Assembly: GCA_014905825.1 (NCBI GenBank)
Contig: JACGCN010000089.1
Coordinates: 1 to 64,000 of the forward strand
DNA length: 64,000 bases
DNA from: Lyophyllum atratum
Taxonomy: Eukaryota; Basidiomycota; Agaricomycetes; Agaricales; Lyophyllaceae
Direction: 5' to 3'
The notes below the pieces were generated by a model. It made no database searches. It was not told the DNA's origin and saw nothing but the letters and a program-made list of their open reading frames with translations. The stretch's first letter is position 1; the number at the start of each line of letters is the position of its first letter. Below, piece after piece: positions 20,101-31,900 of the stretch. A program made the translations under genes and the position numbers.

Positions 20101-23100
20101 TCGTCCGGTAAAGCCGTGGTTTTCGGACCCCAGTTCTCGTCGCCCTCAAGTCTATCGTCGGATGGGGTTCCGGCATCAGCGGTACCCAGGTCCTGAGCGC
20201 GCAGCGAGCCTTCGATAACCGACTTGAGAGCTTCAGCGGAGGCATTATATTTGTCCCATTCCTCCGGGGAGGCGGGCGCGTCCGCGAATGAACCAGGATT
20301 CTTAAGGTAGCCAACAACGTCCCCCTTCCTGATGTACCAAGGGGTCTTGGAGGGGTTAGCAATGGGTATGTACGGCGCGTCCGACGTAATCCAAGTGGTC
20401 GGCGCAGCCATAACTGACAAGTTAGGATCGCCAATGATAACCTTCTCGACGATCCATTCCTTCCTGTCTCCGAAGGGCGCTTCTACCGGGACATTATGTA
20501 CTGACTCAGCAGTAATGAGCCGGTCCTCAGCTGCCACAACAGGGGGGTCGGTATGACCAAACCCCTTGGCGCGCACGTTGCTGCGCCTCACTGTTTTCGT
20601 GCGGATGAAGGATTGAGTAGTGTAAGCCTTGCGGATTTCAAAGCCCAGATCGACAGCTTGGGCGGATGAAGCGGGTATGACCAGACCTGAGTCTCCCACG
20701 AGCACCTCGCTATGGCCAGTAACGTGTCGCGTAAGACCGAGTTCGTAGGCGGTTTGGAAGTCTTCGCCTAGTAATAAAGGGACGTTCATGTCTCGAACAA
20801 TGTATGCCTCTAGGTCGAACGAAACCATTCTCTGGTCTGTGGATTCAGCGTATATCTTAGTTTTGATATAACCCAGGACTCGAGCGTTCCCAGTAAGATG
20901 ATACAGCTTGATCCGGAGTCCGTCCTTAGGTTTCGGCAGGCCCGGGAGCGATGCCCAGTACTCTTCCGACATAAGCGTAATGTCAGCGCCAGAATCGAGG
21001 CGTCCCTGAATGGGGGCCTGATCTGTCGCTCCGACATGCACCTTCATGTGTAGCGCCTTAGATCCCAGAGATCCGTAGCCATCAGGAAGGGAACGGACTT
21101 TGCGAGCCTCAACGATATCTACGTAAGGAGGAGGGGGAGGAAGATCCTTGTCGTCGCTATCCGAAGGGGTTTCGTAGCGCCAACGTAGGTTCCTCTCCTC
21201 TTTACGGACAGCGAACATAACACGCCGTCTAAAATTGCGATTGGCTCCAGGGTACGCGTTGGGGTACGCCTCAGCGAGATACACATAATTGGGCTCGTTG
21301 ATCTCAGGTTCACGCGTGGCATAAGCGGAAGCAGAGGATTTAGATTCTACCAACATAGCTACATATGCTCTATCTTGCTGAGCCAAGTCGGCGGGGTCGA
21401 TATCAACAGTAATCAAATTAGCTGAACGTAACGAATCCCATTTCCCGTAGTGAGGACAGTCTCGCGCGAAGTGCCGGGTGCTGGTGCAAATATAGCAGCC
21501 GCCATTGGGAGGACGGGCGCTCGATACACTGTCGTCGCGAGCGAAGTGATACCCATCGACTACCTTACCTTCAGGCCAAGGTCGTTTCTCCTTAGCAGGC
21601 TTGAAACCCCTAGTTCGCGCGACGTGGGCTTCCTTCTCCCCGGCTTCCATGGCTTCGCTATCGCGAGCGTCGTCGTCCTCCAACATAAAGGCTGGTGCAG
21701 CGTCACTGAGCAAGTCGTCCATGGCTTGAATCTCTACGTTGTTAGCGTTGCGATCACGGCGTCCGCTACGGTAGAAGGTAGGAGCGCGCATGCGCTCCGC
21801 GAGCGTCCAAGCGCCAACCAAGACTTCAGCCATCCGGCTAGCAGTTGCCATAAGAGTGAATATAGAGGGGCATACTCGCTCGTTGAGAATGGAATCCCAC
21901 TCAGTAGGTTTGGTACGGAGGATGCGTGAGACGGCCTTAGTTCCATCAGGGTCGTCGGGGAACAGGAAGGAATGGTAACGAATACGGCGTTGGATGAAGT
22001 CCAAGGGGAATTCACGCTCGTGACCCTTCTGTCGGAACCTCATTTCTTCGAATTCGAAGGTACGTTCCTTGATCCAATTTTCGTCCAGGAATTGCGCTCG
22101 AATACCGAGCAGCATTACGTTCCAGTCTTGGGATAGATAGGTACGGTTGTCTTCAGGTAAGTTGTCCCACCAGGACTGAGCGCGCTCCGACCATTTGTAT
22201 GGCGCCAGCTGCGCTAAACCTTCCCTCATTTTCTGTCCCAAGCCCGCTAGTTTGGCCATGGAACTGAGGTAGCTAAGAGCCGAAGCTCCCTTGCCATCCC
22301 AAGAAGGTAGAACCGAGATATTTAGCTTATGGTTGAGCTGCCATTCTTCCACATAGTCGTTGTTAGGAGGGGCGTTGGGGTGTTGGTGAGGAAATCCTCC
22401 TCCGCCAGGAGCGCCACCTCCTCCTCCTGCGCCTCCTCCTCCGGGGGCTCCGCCTCCACCGGGAGCACCACCTCCTGGGAGACCTCCATTTCCAGGGTCT
22501 CCTCCGGGAGGTCCTCCAGGATTGCCTCTTGGGGCAGCTCCGCCAAAGGGAGCGCCTCCTGCAGGGGGTCCTCCGTCTCCTCCGTCTCCTCCGTTACCGC
22601 CAGGGTCATTTCCCGGGGCAGCTCCTCCTGGAGCGCCACCTGCGGGTAACCCACCGCTTCCTCGATCTGGAGGGCCGCCATTCGGATCCTTGATTGGGTT
22701 GGAAGGGGCTACGTGGGGAGCGGCTTGGTACGAATAACTAGTCCAGTTCGTGGGAGCGGGGATTTTGGCCGTATTAACTGCGAAAGATGCGGGTAGATTC
22801 CGAAACGAGTCCATAGAAGCGGGAGGTTGCATCGACAATGGCCCCCCAGACTGTAAGGCGAGATCGCCGGCGTCCGCAGTAGCAGGAGCGGCGACAGACG
22901 AGGGAGGAGCGGTGATGGACGAGCCTTGTCTCCCGAAGCTCGGGATCGAGCCGACTCCTGGCAGAGTCGATATGGCGTGGTCTCGTGTAATGCTTGAAAT
23001 AGAATCTGGAAGATCGAACCGAAGATTTCGGTTTGCCAATGCAGATGAAATAGAAGGGACGTAGTCGGAAGTTGCAGCATCTAAGTTACCCCTGTTGTTT

Positions 23101-23904
23101 TCAGAGATAGATGAGAGATCGGACCCAGTGGAGGACCGATGGGGAGATGGGTTACGGGTAGATCGGGAGCGATGGGTGTAGTACACTCCAGGCGCGTATT
23201 CTGGATCTCCATTGAGAAACTCTCGTTGAGCAGCGGCTAGAGGGTGATCTTGAGCGACTCGATAGTCAGGTCGAGTTACTAGCTTCCGCAACTCGGTTCT
23301 CGGGGATGCTGTGCCGAAAGCAGATCTCAACGAAAAATTCGTCGAGTCGAGGGAGCTTATAGAGTCTAAGTCGTCCGGTCTTAAAAAGATACGGTCGAAA
23401 CTCTTGAAGAAGTTCCCGATATGGATAGCAGCCACCGTTACACGACGCTGGAGAGCGTGGAAGGTGAGGACAATCTCCGTTCTGTGTGAATTCCAACCCA
23501 TGCTCCGTAGGAACATGAAGTCAGGATCCAAACGGAATCGATTCTTCGGTCCTTGATAGAGGAAGTCGGCGAAAGCGTCTAGGACTTGATGGACCGCTAG
23601 GATAGTTTGGGTGGCCTCCTTGAGCAAGGGCTTATTCAACGAATACATAGTGTCGGATCCTGAACCGTATCGGATTAGATCGGTAGTGGAAACGTTGTGG
23701 CTTTGAAAGGTCTGTACAGCACCCTCCAAGTTGACCCACAAGAGATCGCGGTGAGGGGTCGTCGCGCGAATGATGATCTCGCGAACTAAGTTCGACTCCA
23801 GGCGGTTTCGACCAGGGAGTTGACCGTCTACGCCCCCGTATCGAGTGATGGGGTCGTAGTCCTTGGCTAGGTCGAGTACTGGGTGGAACCTGTAGTTGGA
23901 ACAG
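17079..23904 (-). pseudogene. gypsy A gag-pol fragment, 5' end removed by nested element C
   Basis: Continues the A gag-pol frame from the insertion point of C to a stop at 17079, corresponding to codons ~212-2485 of copy B. It retains the Gag CCHC knuckle, protease (LDSGADITLM), RT (LVYIDDIVVFS), RNase H and integrase core with D-X35-E. Differences from B by eye are few: Ile/Val in TDLIRYG, Asp/Gly in STGSDLS, Arg/His in RKVRSLP and Cys/Arg in NSPLCDD. It lacks its start codon, so it should not be translated as Gag-Pol unless from a cryptic start in the LTR of C. Confidence 0.92.
18150..18323 (-). repeat. 36-bp minisatellite in pol (copy A)
   Basis: Mirror copy of 46458-46631 in B: five GAAQAL units between RNase H and integrase. 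Confidence 0.85.
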
Positions 23905-24771
23905 TGTTATGCTCCAGCGTAATTCTGGTGTATTCGTTGAATATACGCGTCTAGGATTTGTACTACTAGATAGTCTTAAGTAGTTTGTAGTGAATCCTAG
24001 ATATCTCCGATAAAATTGTACTTAAAGTCGTTCTAAAGAGTTTAAAACCGTAAATACTTATCGTTGACTTGAGGATACTAGCGCGTAGCAATAGTATACG
24101 TTCCCAAGATAAAATTATCAATAGCGCGAAGCAATATTGATGATTTCAATGATAAGTCTTTAAGAATCTAAAATTCTTTAATGGAACTGAGTTCACACAA
24201 TGTTATTGGGGTAAAAAGGTGATCTTATTCATGCTACTACTGTAGTTTATATACCCTACTAGCTTCGGTCTCGGGCATGCCTTGTCCGAGGCCGAACACG
24301 CGTGGTGCATCCTTTGAATCGCGCCTTTACCTTGCGTTCGGGGATTTCGGCGTGATGCGCGTGTTTTACCACGAGTCCGGCGATTCCCCGAATCTCAGGT
24401 TGTTTGTCAATACCATGTTTGGCTCGGCTTTCTCGGTGTTGCCAGTTGGCTGAGTTGGATCGTCGCGCATACGTCACGTTGCTGGTACCTGCTGAACACT
24501 CTTGTTTGGCAATGTCGTGTTTGGTTCGGCTTTCCCGGCATTGCACTTGGCTGAGTTAGATCAATGACTCTGCTTGCGCCGCTACTCTAGTCTGTAGATA
24601 ACGAAGGTAGCACTTTGTAATGAAGTCGTAATGGTAAACATAGTGAGAATGGAGACGAAATGATAACTCTTTTAAAAGTACATGTGAAGTGATAAACGAA
24701 ATATGAAACCTTTGTGAGTAGAAACTGGAGGTAAATGGCGAGTAAGTAACAATGTACGCTACACCACAACA
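23905..24771 (-). repeat. 3' LTR of gypsy C (867 bp)
   Basis: Direct repeat of 32923-33789, TGTTATG...CACAACA. It contains a near-perfect 11-bp inverted repeat (ttcggtctcgg near 24265 against ccgaggccgaa near 24287) and two diverged ~50-bp copies of a block with gccgarccaaacayg on the minus strand. The open frame 24259-24546 in this area is a by-product of these repeats. Confidence 0.95.
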
Positions 24772-24794
24772 TACCCCCCCCTGCCTTCATGCTT

Positions 24795-25778
24795 CTACTC
24801 ACTTTCCTCACCTGTCATTTCGATGTCATCGAATTCCAGTTCCTGCTCCATCGATTCCTCTTTAACCGAACCGGCGTCCTCGGTAGCGAGCGTCGAATAC
24901 CCTGAAGCCAAGGACGATGTACTGGTGGATGCGAGGGTGGACGTGCTCGATGTCGCCGAGGAGGTACGTGAATAGATATTGTTTCCGAGGTCGATTTGAG
25001 CAGGAGAAACCAAATTGTTATAGGTCTCCGCGCGAGCGTCAGCACTAGAGAGGACTGGATGAAGAATGAGTGCGTTGGTGTTGTTAGAGGGTGGTTCGCT
25101 GTCGGTACGACCCTGTCGTTCCCATCGAACTCCGTTGAAATTAAACGCAGGCCCATAGTTAGGTACGCCGCCCCAAACCCACGAAGCATCGAGTCCCAGC
25201 TGAGCCGTACGGATTCGTGCATGAACGATCCAATTGATCGCTTCACGTCCTGCGATCTATTCACGGTATATATCAGCAATAGGTTTCGTAGAGCACGGAT
25301 TGTTAAGTACCTGAAGTTCCTTGTACAGAGCATTCAAGTCGTCTCGGGAGAACCGAGTAAATAGAGGGTTGACCCCAGTGACCATGCACGGCATGCTGAG
25401 AAGGCGCGGTGGTGCCAGTCCCAACTCTCGGAACATGACATGGTGAATGAATAGAGATGGACGGTCACCGGTCTGAGGTAAAGCGTGGTTGAGAACGGGA
25501 ATGTACGAGAGTTTTAATATTATAAGTACCTGAGGTAAGGCGTGGTTGGCAGCGCCGGCGATGTTGTACGCGAGATGCTCAAGCGTTTGAAACATGACCA
25601 CCGCGATGTCGGGCTTGACGATGCACCCGAGATCGACACCGTTAATGATAATGGGAAGGATATCTTGCGCAGAGAGGGCGCGGAATAAAGGCGACACTGA
25701 GTTGGTAACCTGTTGGACGAGTTGCGTAGCGAGCAGATTGAGTTGGGAGTTGTGAGGAGAGTAGGTTTGGCTAGACAT
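24795..25778 (-). CDS. Accessory gene of gypsy C with two probable introns, 290 aa
   Basis: Reads on the element's sense strand between pol and the 3' LTR. Exons by eye: 25530-25778, 25311-25472 and 24795-25256; introns 57 and 54 nt with GT-AG ends. The first exon starts MSSQTYSPHN. Protein regions: a hydrophobic helical N-terminal part (ILPIIINGVDLGCIV, HLAYNIAGAANHA), FIHHVMFRELGLAPPRLL, AINWIVHARIRTAQLGL, a Ser/Thr-rich stretch (SSATSSTSTLAST...) and an acidic tail ending DDIEMTGEESE. I do not recognise the family. If intron 1 is kept the frame stays open (19 extra codons); if intron 2 is kept a TAG ends the protein at 173 aa, so two isoforms are possible. No relation to the third ORF of A/B is visible. 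Confidence 0.6.
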
Positions 25779-25901
25779 AGTGATTTAGATTGATAGATTG
25801 AGATTTATGGGAAGTGAAGCTGGTGTTGGGGAATTCGAGCACGATGAATTCGTTGATTTTTGTTCTAAGATTTGTGCTCCTTAAATAATGTTGAAGACGC
25901 G

Positions 25902-28900
25902 TTATTTCCGTCTATTTGCAGCGCCTCGTTTCTTCCTTTGATCTAGCCAATCCCTCAGCGCGAAGTGCGCATTCCTCAGTCCGTCTGCAGTGTGCCATAG
26001 GTCGTGTTCGGGTCCATAGCCTAGGTACCGTGTCCGGTATATCGGAATCCGCCTACCGTTGCGTCCCTTTCTCCAAGATTCTCCTACTATTTTTTCTACG
26101 TCATAATCATCCTCGTTGTCGAAGTCCTCACGGTTCAAAGCCTTCTGTGGTCTGTCGCCTAATTCTTTCGGGGACTCGTGATATTTTTCCAGGTGGGCAA
26201 TGTTGATCACTGGGTGAATTCCATACGACGGCGGCATTCGTATGCGATACGCCACAGGGCTAATTTTTTCCGATATCTCAAATGGGCCATCGTATTTCAT
26301 TAACAACTTCTGTCCCCTTCCGCTCAACTTCTTAAGTAATTTCAAAGAGTGAGGATTAATCAAGATCTTATCTCCTTCCGAAAATTCAACATTCAATCTT
26401 CCGTTATTGTAGGCGCGCTTCTGAAATGCCTGCCCTACGGTTAGAGCGTCTATCGCGCGCTTACGGTTCGCTTCGAACCCTTCCATCATATTTAATGCTT
26501 TCTCGTGCAAGGTTTCCGCGAGTCCTTCCTCCATTGAGTTAGCCGGTCTCGCGATTCCCTCCTGGCTGTGTATCAGGGTCGACCTCGTGTTTGGATGGAA
26601 CCCGCGCAACAAGTAAGCCGGAGAAAACCCGGTGGCTGTATGTGGTGCAGTGTTGTAGGAGAGTTCTAAGACGTCTAGTAAGTCTGCCCAATCATTTCTT
26701 TCTGGGCCAACATATGCTCTTAACGCGATTTCCAGGTATTGGTTCATTATCTCCGTCTGTCCGTCGGCTTGCGGATGGTATGACGTCGTCAGGGCTCTCT
26801 GTGTTCCCATCAGCCGACAAAGTTCCTTCCAGAAGTCTCCCTTCCATCGCGTATCACGATCGGTTATCACTTGGCGCGGTATTCCATATTTGGATATGAC
26901 ATGATGAAAAAACAGTCGCGCCGTTCCGTCCTCGGTGATAGTTGTAGTAGTTGGTATGAAAATCGCATATTTCGTAAGTTTATCAACTATTACCAAAATG
27001 TTATCGAATCCATTTGATTCCGGTAATTCAGGGATAAAATCCATGCTGACTACCTCAAACGGTTGGCTTGGTATCGGAATGGATTGTAGGAGTCCTAATG
27101 GTGCGTGTCGTTTCGGTTTTGATTTTTGACAAATATCGCAGGTTTGAACGAATCTCTTGATATCCCTCGACATCTTAGGCCAGTAATATGTGCCGCTGAT
27201 GCGATTATAAGTTTTATAATACCCTCCGTGAGCAGCTTCACTCGGAGTATCATGTATTTCGTTCATTAATTCATTTTTTAAACCTTCAGGTACACAAAGT
27301 CTTGTGTTTCCCAGCCCATCCTCGAAGAAGATTAATCCCTTCTCGCTGTAATGATATTGGGGATACGTGGGCGTGTCTGGGTCGTCGGTTCCTATCGAAC
27401 TTAGTACCTTTGAGAAGTGCGGGTCACTTAGGTATGCTGTTCTCCATTTCTTTACCTCGTCTTCATCAATGCCAATTGTAACCGAATAAGATTTCGTAGT
27501 CTCGTAAGGTATGGTTATTGCATCTGCTTCTTCCGCTTCTAGGTCGATCATTACTTCACAATGATCATCCTCACTTCTAATTTCGTGTTCGGTAAGCACG
27601 TAGTTTGTTGCTACGGTGAGTAATTTTTCCTCGAATCTTGGTCCTAATTCGTCGTACATATTCCTTAGGGGGTCCTCAGTCGTTTTCAGGTTAAGGCTTT
27701 CCGTTGCGTCTACTCCGGGACCGTCTTGATAAGGCATCCGTCGTCTCAATCGTGACACGGGATCTACGTTAGAATGCACGCGTCCTGCTCGATGAATAAT
27801 TTTCATATTCGGAAATGCTGAGAACACTAGCCCCCAGGTGAGTAATCTGCGATTTACATTTTGGAAAGTCTTACTCCAGGTTAACGCTGCATGATCGGTA
27901 ATTGCGAAGATCCTTTCTCCTTCGAGATACGGTTGAAATTTGATTAATCCCTCCTTTAATGCTAATGCTTCTCTCTCAGTAGGGGAATAGTTTCTTTCAG
28001 CTGATTGAAGCACTCGGGACCAGTACGCGATGACCCGCTCGATGAATACAACGGTATCCTCGAAGGTTTCTCCCCATTTTGCATCAACAGGTACGTCGCT
28101 GTCTTCTTTCACTAAATGTACCACCAATTCCGGGACAGGTTCACCGTTCTTGAATGCCTTTTCTAATTTTTCGTAAGTTTTTGTCCCGCGCAAGTCTCTG
28201 ATTTTAATTGGCTGAACTTGCTGAAGGATAGCCGCTAATCCAAAATCACAGGCGTCTGAGTAAACCCTGTAAGGTAAGCCAGGCATGGCATGAGCCCGTA
28301 CAGGCGCCTCCGTTAGAACCTGTTTGCATAACTCATAAGCTTCCTGTTCTCTCGGTCCCCAACTCCATTTACATCCTTTCTTCAACAGCTGAAATAAGGG
28401 GTGCGCGATCCACGCATAGAAAGGTATGTATCCCGAAAAATATACCATCATTCCTAAGAACATCTGTAGAGTTTGAACGTTGCGTGGTTCCTCTAACTCT
28501 ATTATCGCCTTGACCTTCTCTTTGTGCGTCGATAACCCCAATCTTGAAACTTTCTGACCTAATAATAGAAGCGACTGATATCCGAAGTGACATTTTGAGG
28601 GTGATAAGGTAATCTTTGAGTTGGCTATCGCTTTGAGTACCTCATCAATGTGTTTTAGGTGGTCTTCGAAGGTTTGAGAGAAAATTACTATATCATCGAT
28701 ATACACTAACGCGAATATCCATAGAAATGGAGCTAGGACTCCTTGCATTACTCTCTGAAACACAGCTGGACCGTTTCGATACCCGAAGGGCATACGATTG
28801 AAATGATAAAGTCCTCGGTGAGTCCTAAAGGCTAACTTTTCTTTGTCTTTGGGATCGATTGATAGTTGCGTAAATCCGGCTAGCGCATCTAATGTTGATA

Positions 28901-31900
28901 GATATTGACTCCCTGCTAATGACTGTAGTATCTCTTCTTGTCTCGGAAGGGGAAACTCATCTGGGATCACCGACTCGTTTAATCTTCGAAGATCTATCAC
29001 CATTCGCGGCTTCGTTCCCCGGTAGACTATGAAAACTGGCGCGGCCCACGGACTTCGTGAAGGTTCGATTACTCCTAAACTGATCCATGAGTCCATTTGC
29101 TTATCAATGATTTCTCTATTCGCTGGGGATGTAGCGAATGGCGGAATCGAGATTGGTTTGACATCAGGCAGAAGTGGGATGTCGACTAATGTGTCATAAT
29201 TCCCTAGTTTCCCGTTCAGCCCAAAGACTTCTTTGTTCCTAATGATAACTTCGACGAGCTTTTCTCGTGACTCTTGTTTCAATTCTTTACAGAAGTCGAG
29301 TTCGCTAAGTAATTGGGTTTCCTCAGGGTACTCTTCTGGAGTTTCGGCAGTCTTCGGTCCTCCTTCCACTGCTTTCTCAGCCAGAGGATCTTCGTTAATT
29401 CCTAATCCTAATGTAGGATTGAAACCTATGTTAACTTCGCTAGTGACCGTGTTTGTAACTCCTAACCCTAATCCATGGTCTCGTTGGCATATCAGGCTTC
29501 TGATAAGATTTGCATGCGTTTTTCGTTTAGCTCGCTCCTCCTCTGAAATCATGCTATCCTTTTCTAACCATGTATTTGGGTCCTGAGCTATACCTAGTAC
29601 TTGGCCCGCTGATATAGTGACTGGAAATGTTGAGAAATTCGAGATGTGAAGCGTGGGATTATCTCGTCGGGTCAAAGTGTCCGGTGAGCCGTACACATCC
29701 TCGGTATTCCTATTCGTTGATATTGACCTTTCGATGTATACAGTTTCTGATTTGAATGGATAAGTAATGTATACTGGTATCTCTCGAGAAGTTTTAGGCG
29801 GGATCGATACTTGCATAGACGAACGTACGCTTCGATCTTTTAAGCGTCTGACTTGCTTTTTTTTGATATTCTGTCCCAGCCGATGCGCTCTTGTCTTAGC
29901 AATCCTGCTAGTGGTATCTGGTCGTGTTCTGATTTTGAATGCATGTCCTTCGTCGTCTCTGTATTCCGGAGTGAGGCTTCCCGTCACCTTGATTGATCTT
30001 CCCGACTCTCCCAGGACGAGGTAAGTATCTCCTTCATGATTCCTAGAAATGGACATTGAATATTGTTCAGTGAAGTCATTCCCGAGGATAAACGGAGTTG
30101 TCATTCCCTTAACAACGTACGCCTCAACTTCGATCTGCACGGGTCCGTCTTCCGTCTCCAAAAATAGATCTAGGACCACGTATCCCGAGATTGTGGCGTT
30201 ACCCGTTACTTGAATCAAGTTGATTCGCTGACCAGTTCTTACTTTAGGGGGTTTTACTAGTGTATCGAGCATCTTTTGTGATATAAGCGTGATATCGGAT
30301 CCCGAGTCGATGATAACTGGTATGGGTTCGCTATCCCTTCCGTTAATGGTAGCTGAGACTGTAGTTGCTCTAGCTCCTAGGAATGAACAACCCGGCGGTC
30401 TCGCCATGATCCTTTTCAGTCGAATCAATCGTTCCTCCGACCTTTCTCCCTCTGCTCGGTAAGCCGTCCTGTTTATATCTCTTGCAAACCGTCTCCGCGA
30501 TTTCTTATTTAAGGCTGGTTTAAAGAATTTGTTAGAGGTAAACTTCCTTGAAGTAAGTGGCTTTGTTTGAGTATTGAATGAATTTGAAGTTGATTGATGG
30601 TTCCCCCCCTCCAGTTCCTGTTCATACTCGACTTCCTGAGTATCGTGGGAAAATGTCTGAAGGGGGTTGTCAAAACCCGAATCCTTCTCGTCGTCTGAAG
30701 GTAAGTCGTAATACAATTCATCGTACTCTTCTTGAGCCGTAATCTCTTCGTCGTCGACCTTAATTAAATTAACTCGCGCCTTTCTGTTTCCCTTCCGCGA
30801 ATATTTACACTCATTGTCCCAATGTTTACCGCTTCCGCAGTGTCGACATGGTCGTGCACCTTTATCCTCGGGTGTAGCTCGTGGGGAGACAGTCGAATCG
30901 TCCTTAGGAAATTCGGGATTCGATGTTGCTTTACTCCAACCCACTAAGTTAGTTCTTGCAGTTTTAAAACCCTGATAGGCTTCCTTCGTATTGTTATTCG
31001 ATTCTCTGTTGTTATTAGAGTAACCGTAATCCTGCCGCATGTACCGATTTCCGTCCATTTTGATAAGATGGTCTTCATAATATTTAACCGCTATCTGGAA
31101 TTCTTCCAAATCTTCGTACAAATGGGGAGTCAATATTGTAGTCCAATGTGCTGGTACGTTGCTCATTATCTCGTTAATGATCTCCCTGTCGGTATAGTCA
31201 TAGACGAGCTCGATCATCTCCCTCTTTCGAATCACGTAGTCACTTGGGGTCTCTCGAGTATGTCCATAATCTCGATAGTAAGCTTTGTTAGCACGAGCCT
31301 TTTGCTTATCCATAAACGATCTGTTCATGTAGTAGGCTCCAATCGCTTCTCGCAAGGTACCCCAATTCGCTTCTGATTCAGCACGTTTTGCCTTGTGTTG
31401 ACTATAGTACCACGTTTCAGCACTTCCTTTTAACCGTTGTGGAACTAATGATCCTAACTGTTGGAATACGGTCTTAGACTGCTCGGAAATAACGTTGATT
31501 TTTGTTAACCAACGGCCCAAAGTATCCACATCTCCATCCCAGTGAGGTATCGTATCAATCTTCAATTTATAATCGAATTGCATTTCACGCTTAACATCGG
31601 CCTTACCAATCTCCGAATCTCGTGTTACCTTACTGCCTCGTTTCTTCGCGTCTTTATCAGTTTTTGGAGGTCTGAATGGCTTGCGAGGTGAGGTTCCATC
31701 TGAGTCACTACTCCCATCATCAGATGGTCCAGGTGGTCCGTTACCACGAGATCGTCGTTGGTGCTTCCTCTCATCAGGCTTGTCGGCCTCGTTGTCTGTG
31801 TTGTACCCGCTTAACTTTGAACTTCCTGACAGATGGGGAGGGGTCTCCCGTCCTTTATCAGATCTTTCCCCGAAAAGATCCATCATTCTTCGAGACGCGT

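Noticed and set aside
22322..22681. Long alternative-frame ORFs over the Gly-rich gag tract (both copies and both strands)
   Set aside because: They are shadows of the gga/cct-rich minisatellite-like coding tract; composition is extreme Glu or Ser only because of the repeat.
24259..24546. ORF of 95 codons in the LTR of C (also at 33277-33564)
   Set aside because: It lies fully in the LTR, is made of two diverged ~50-bp repeats, and has no protein-like character.
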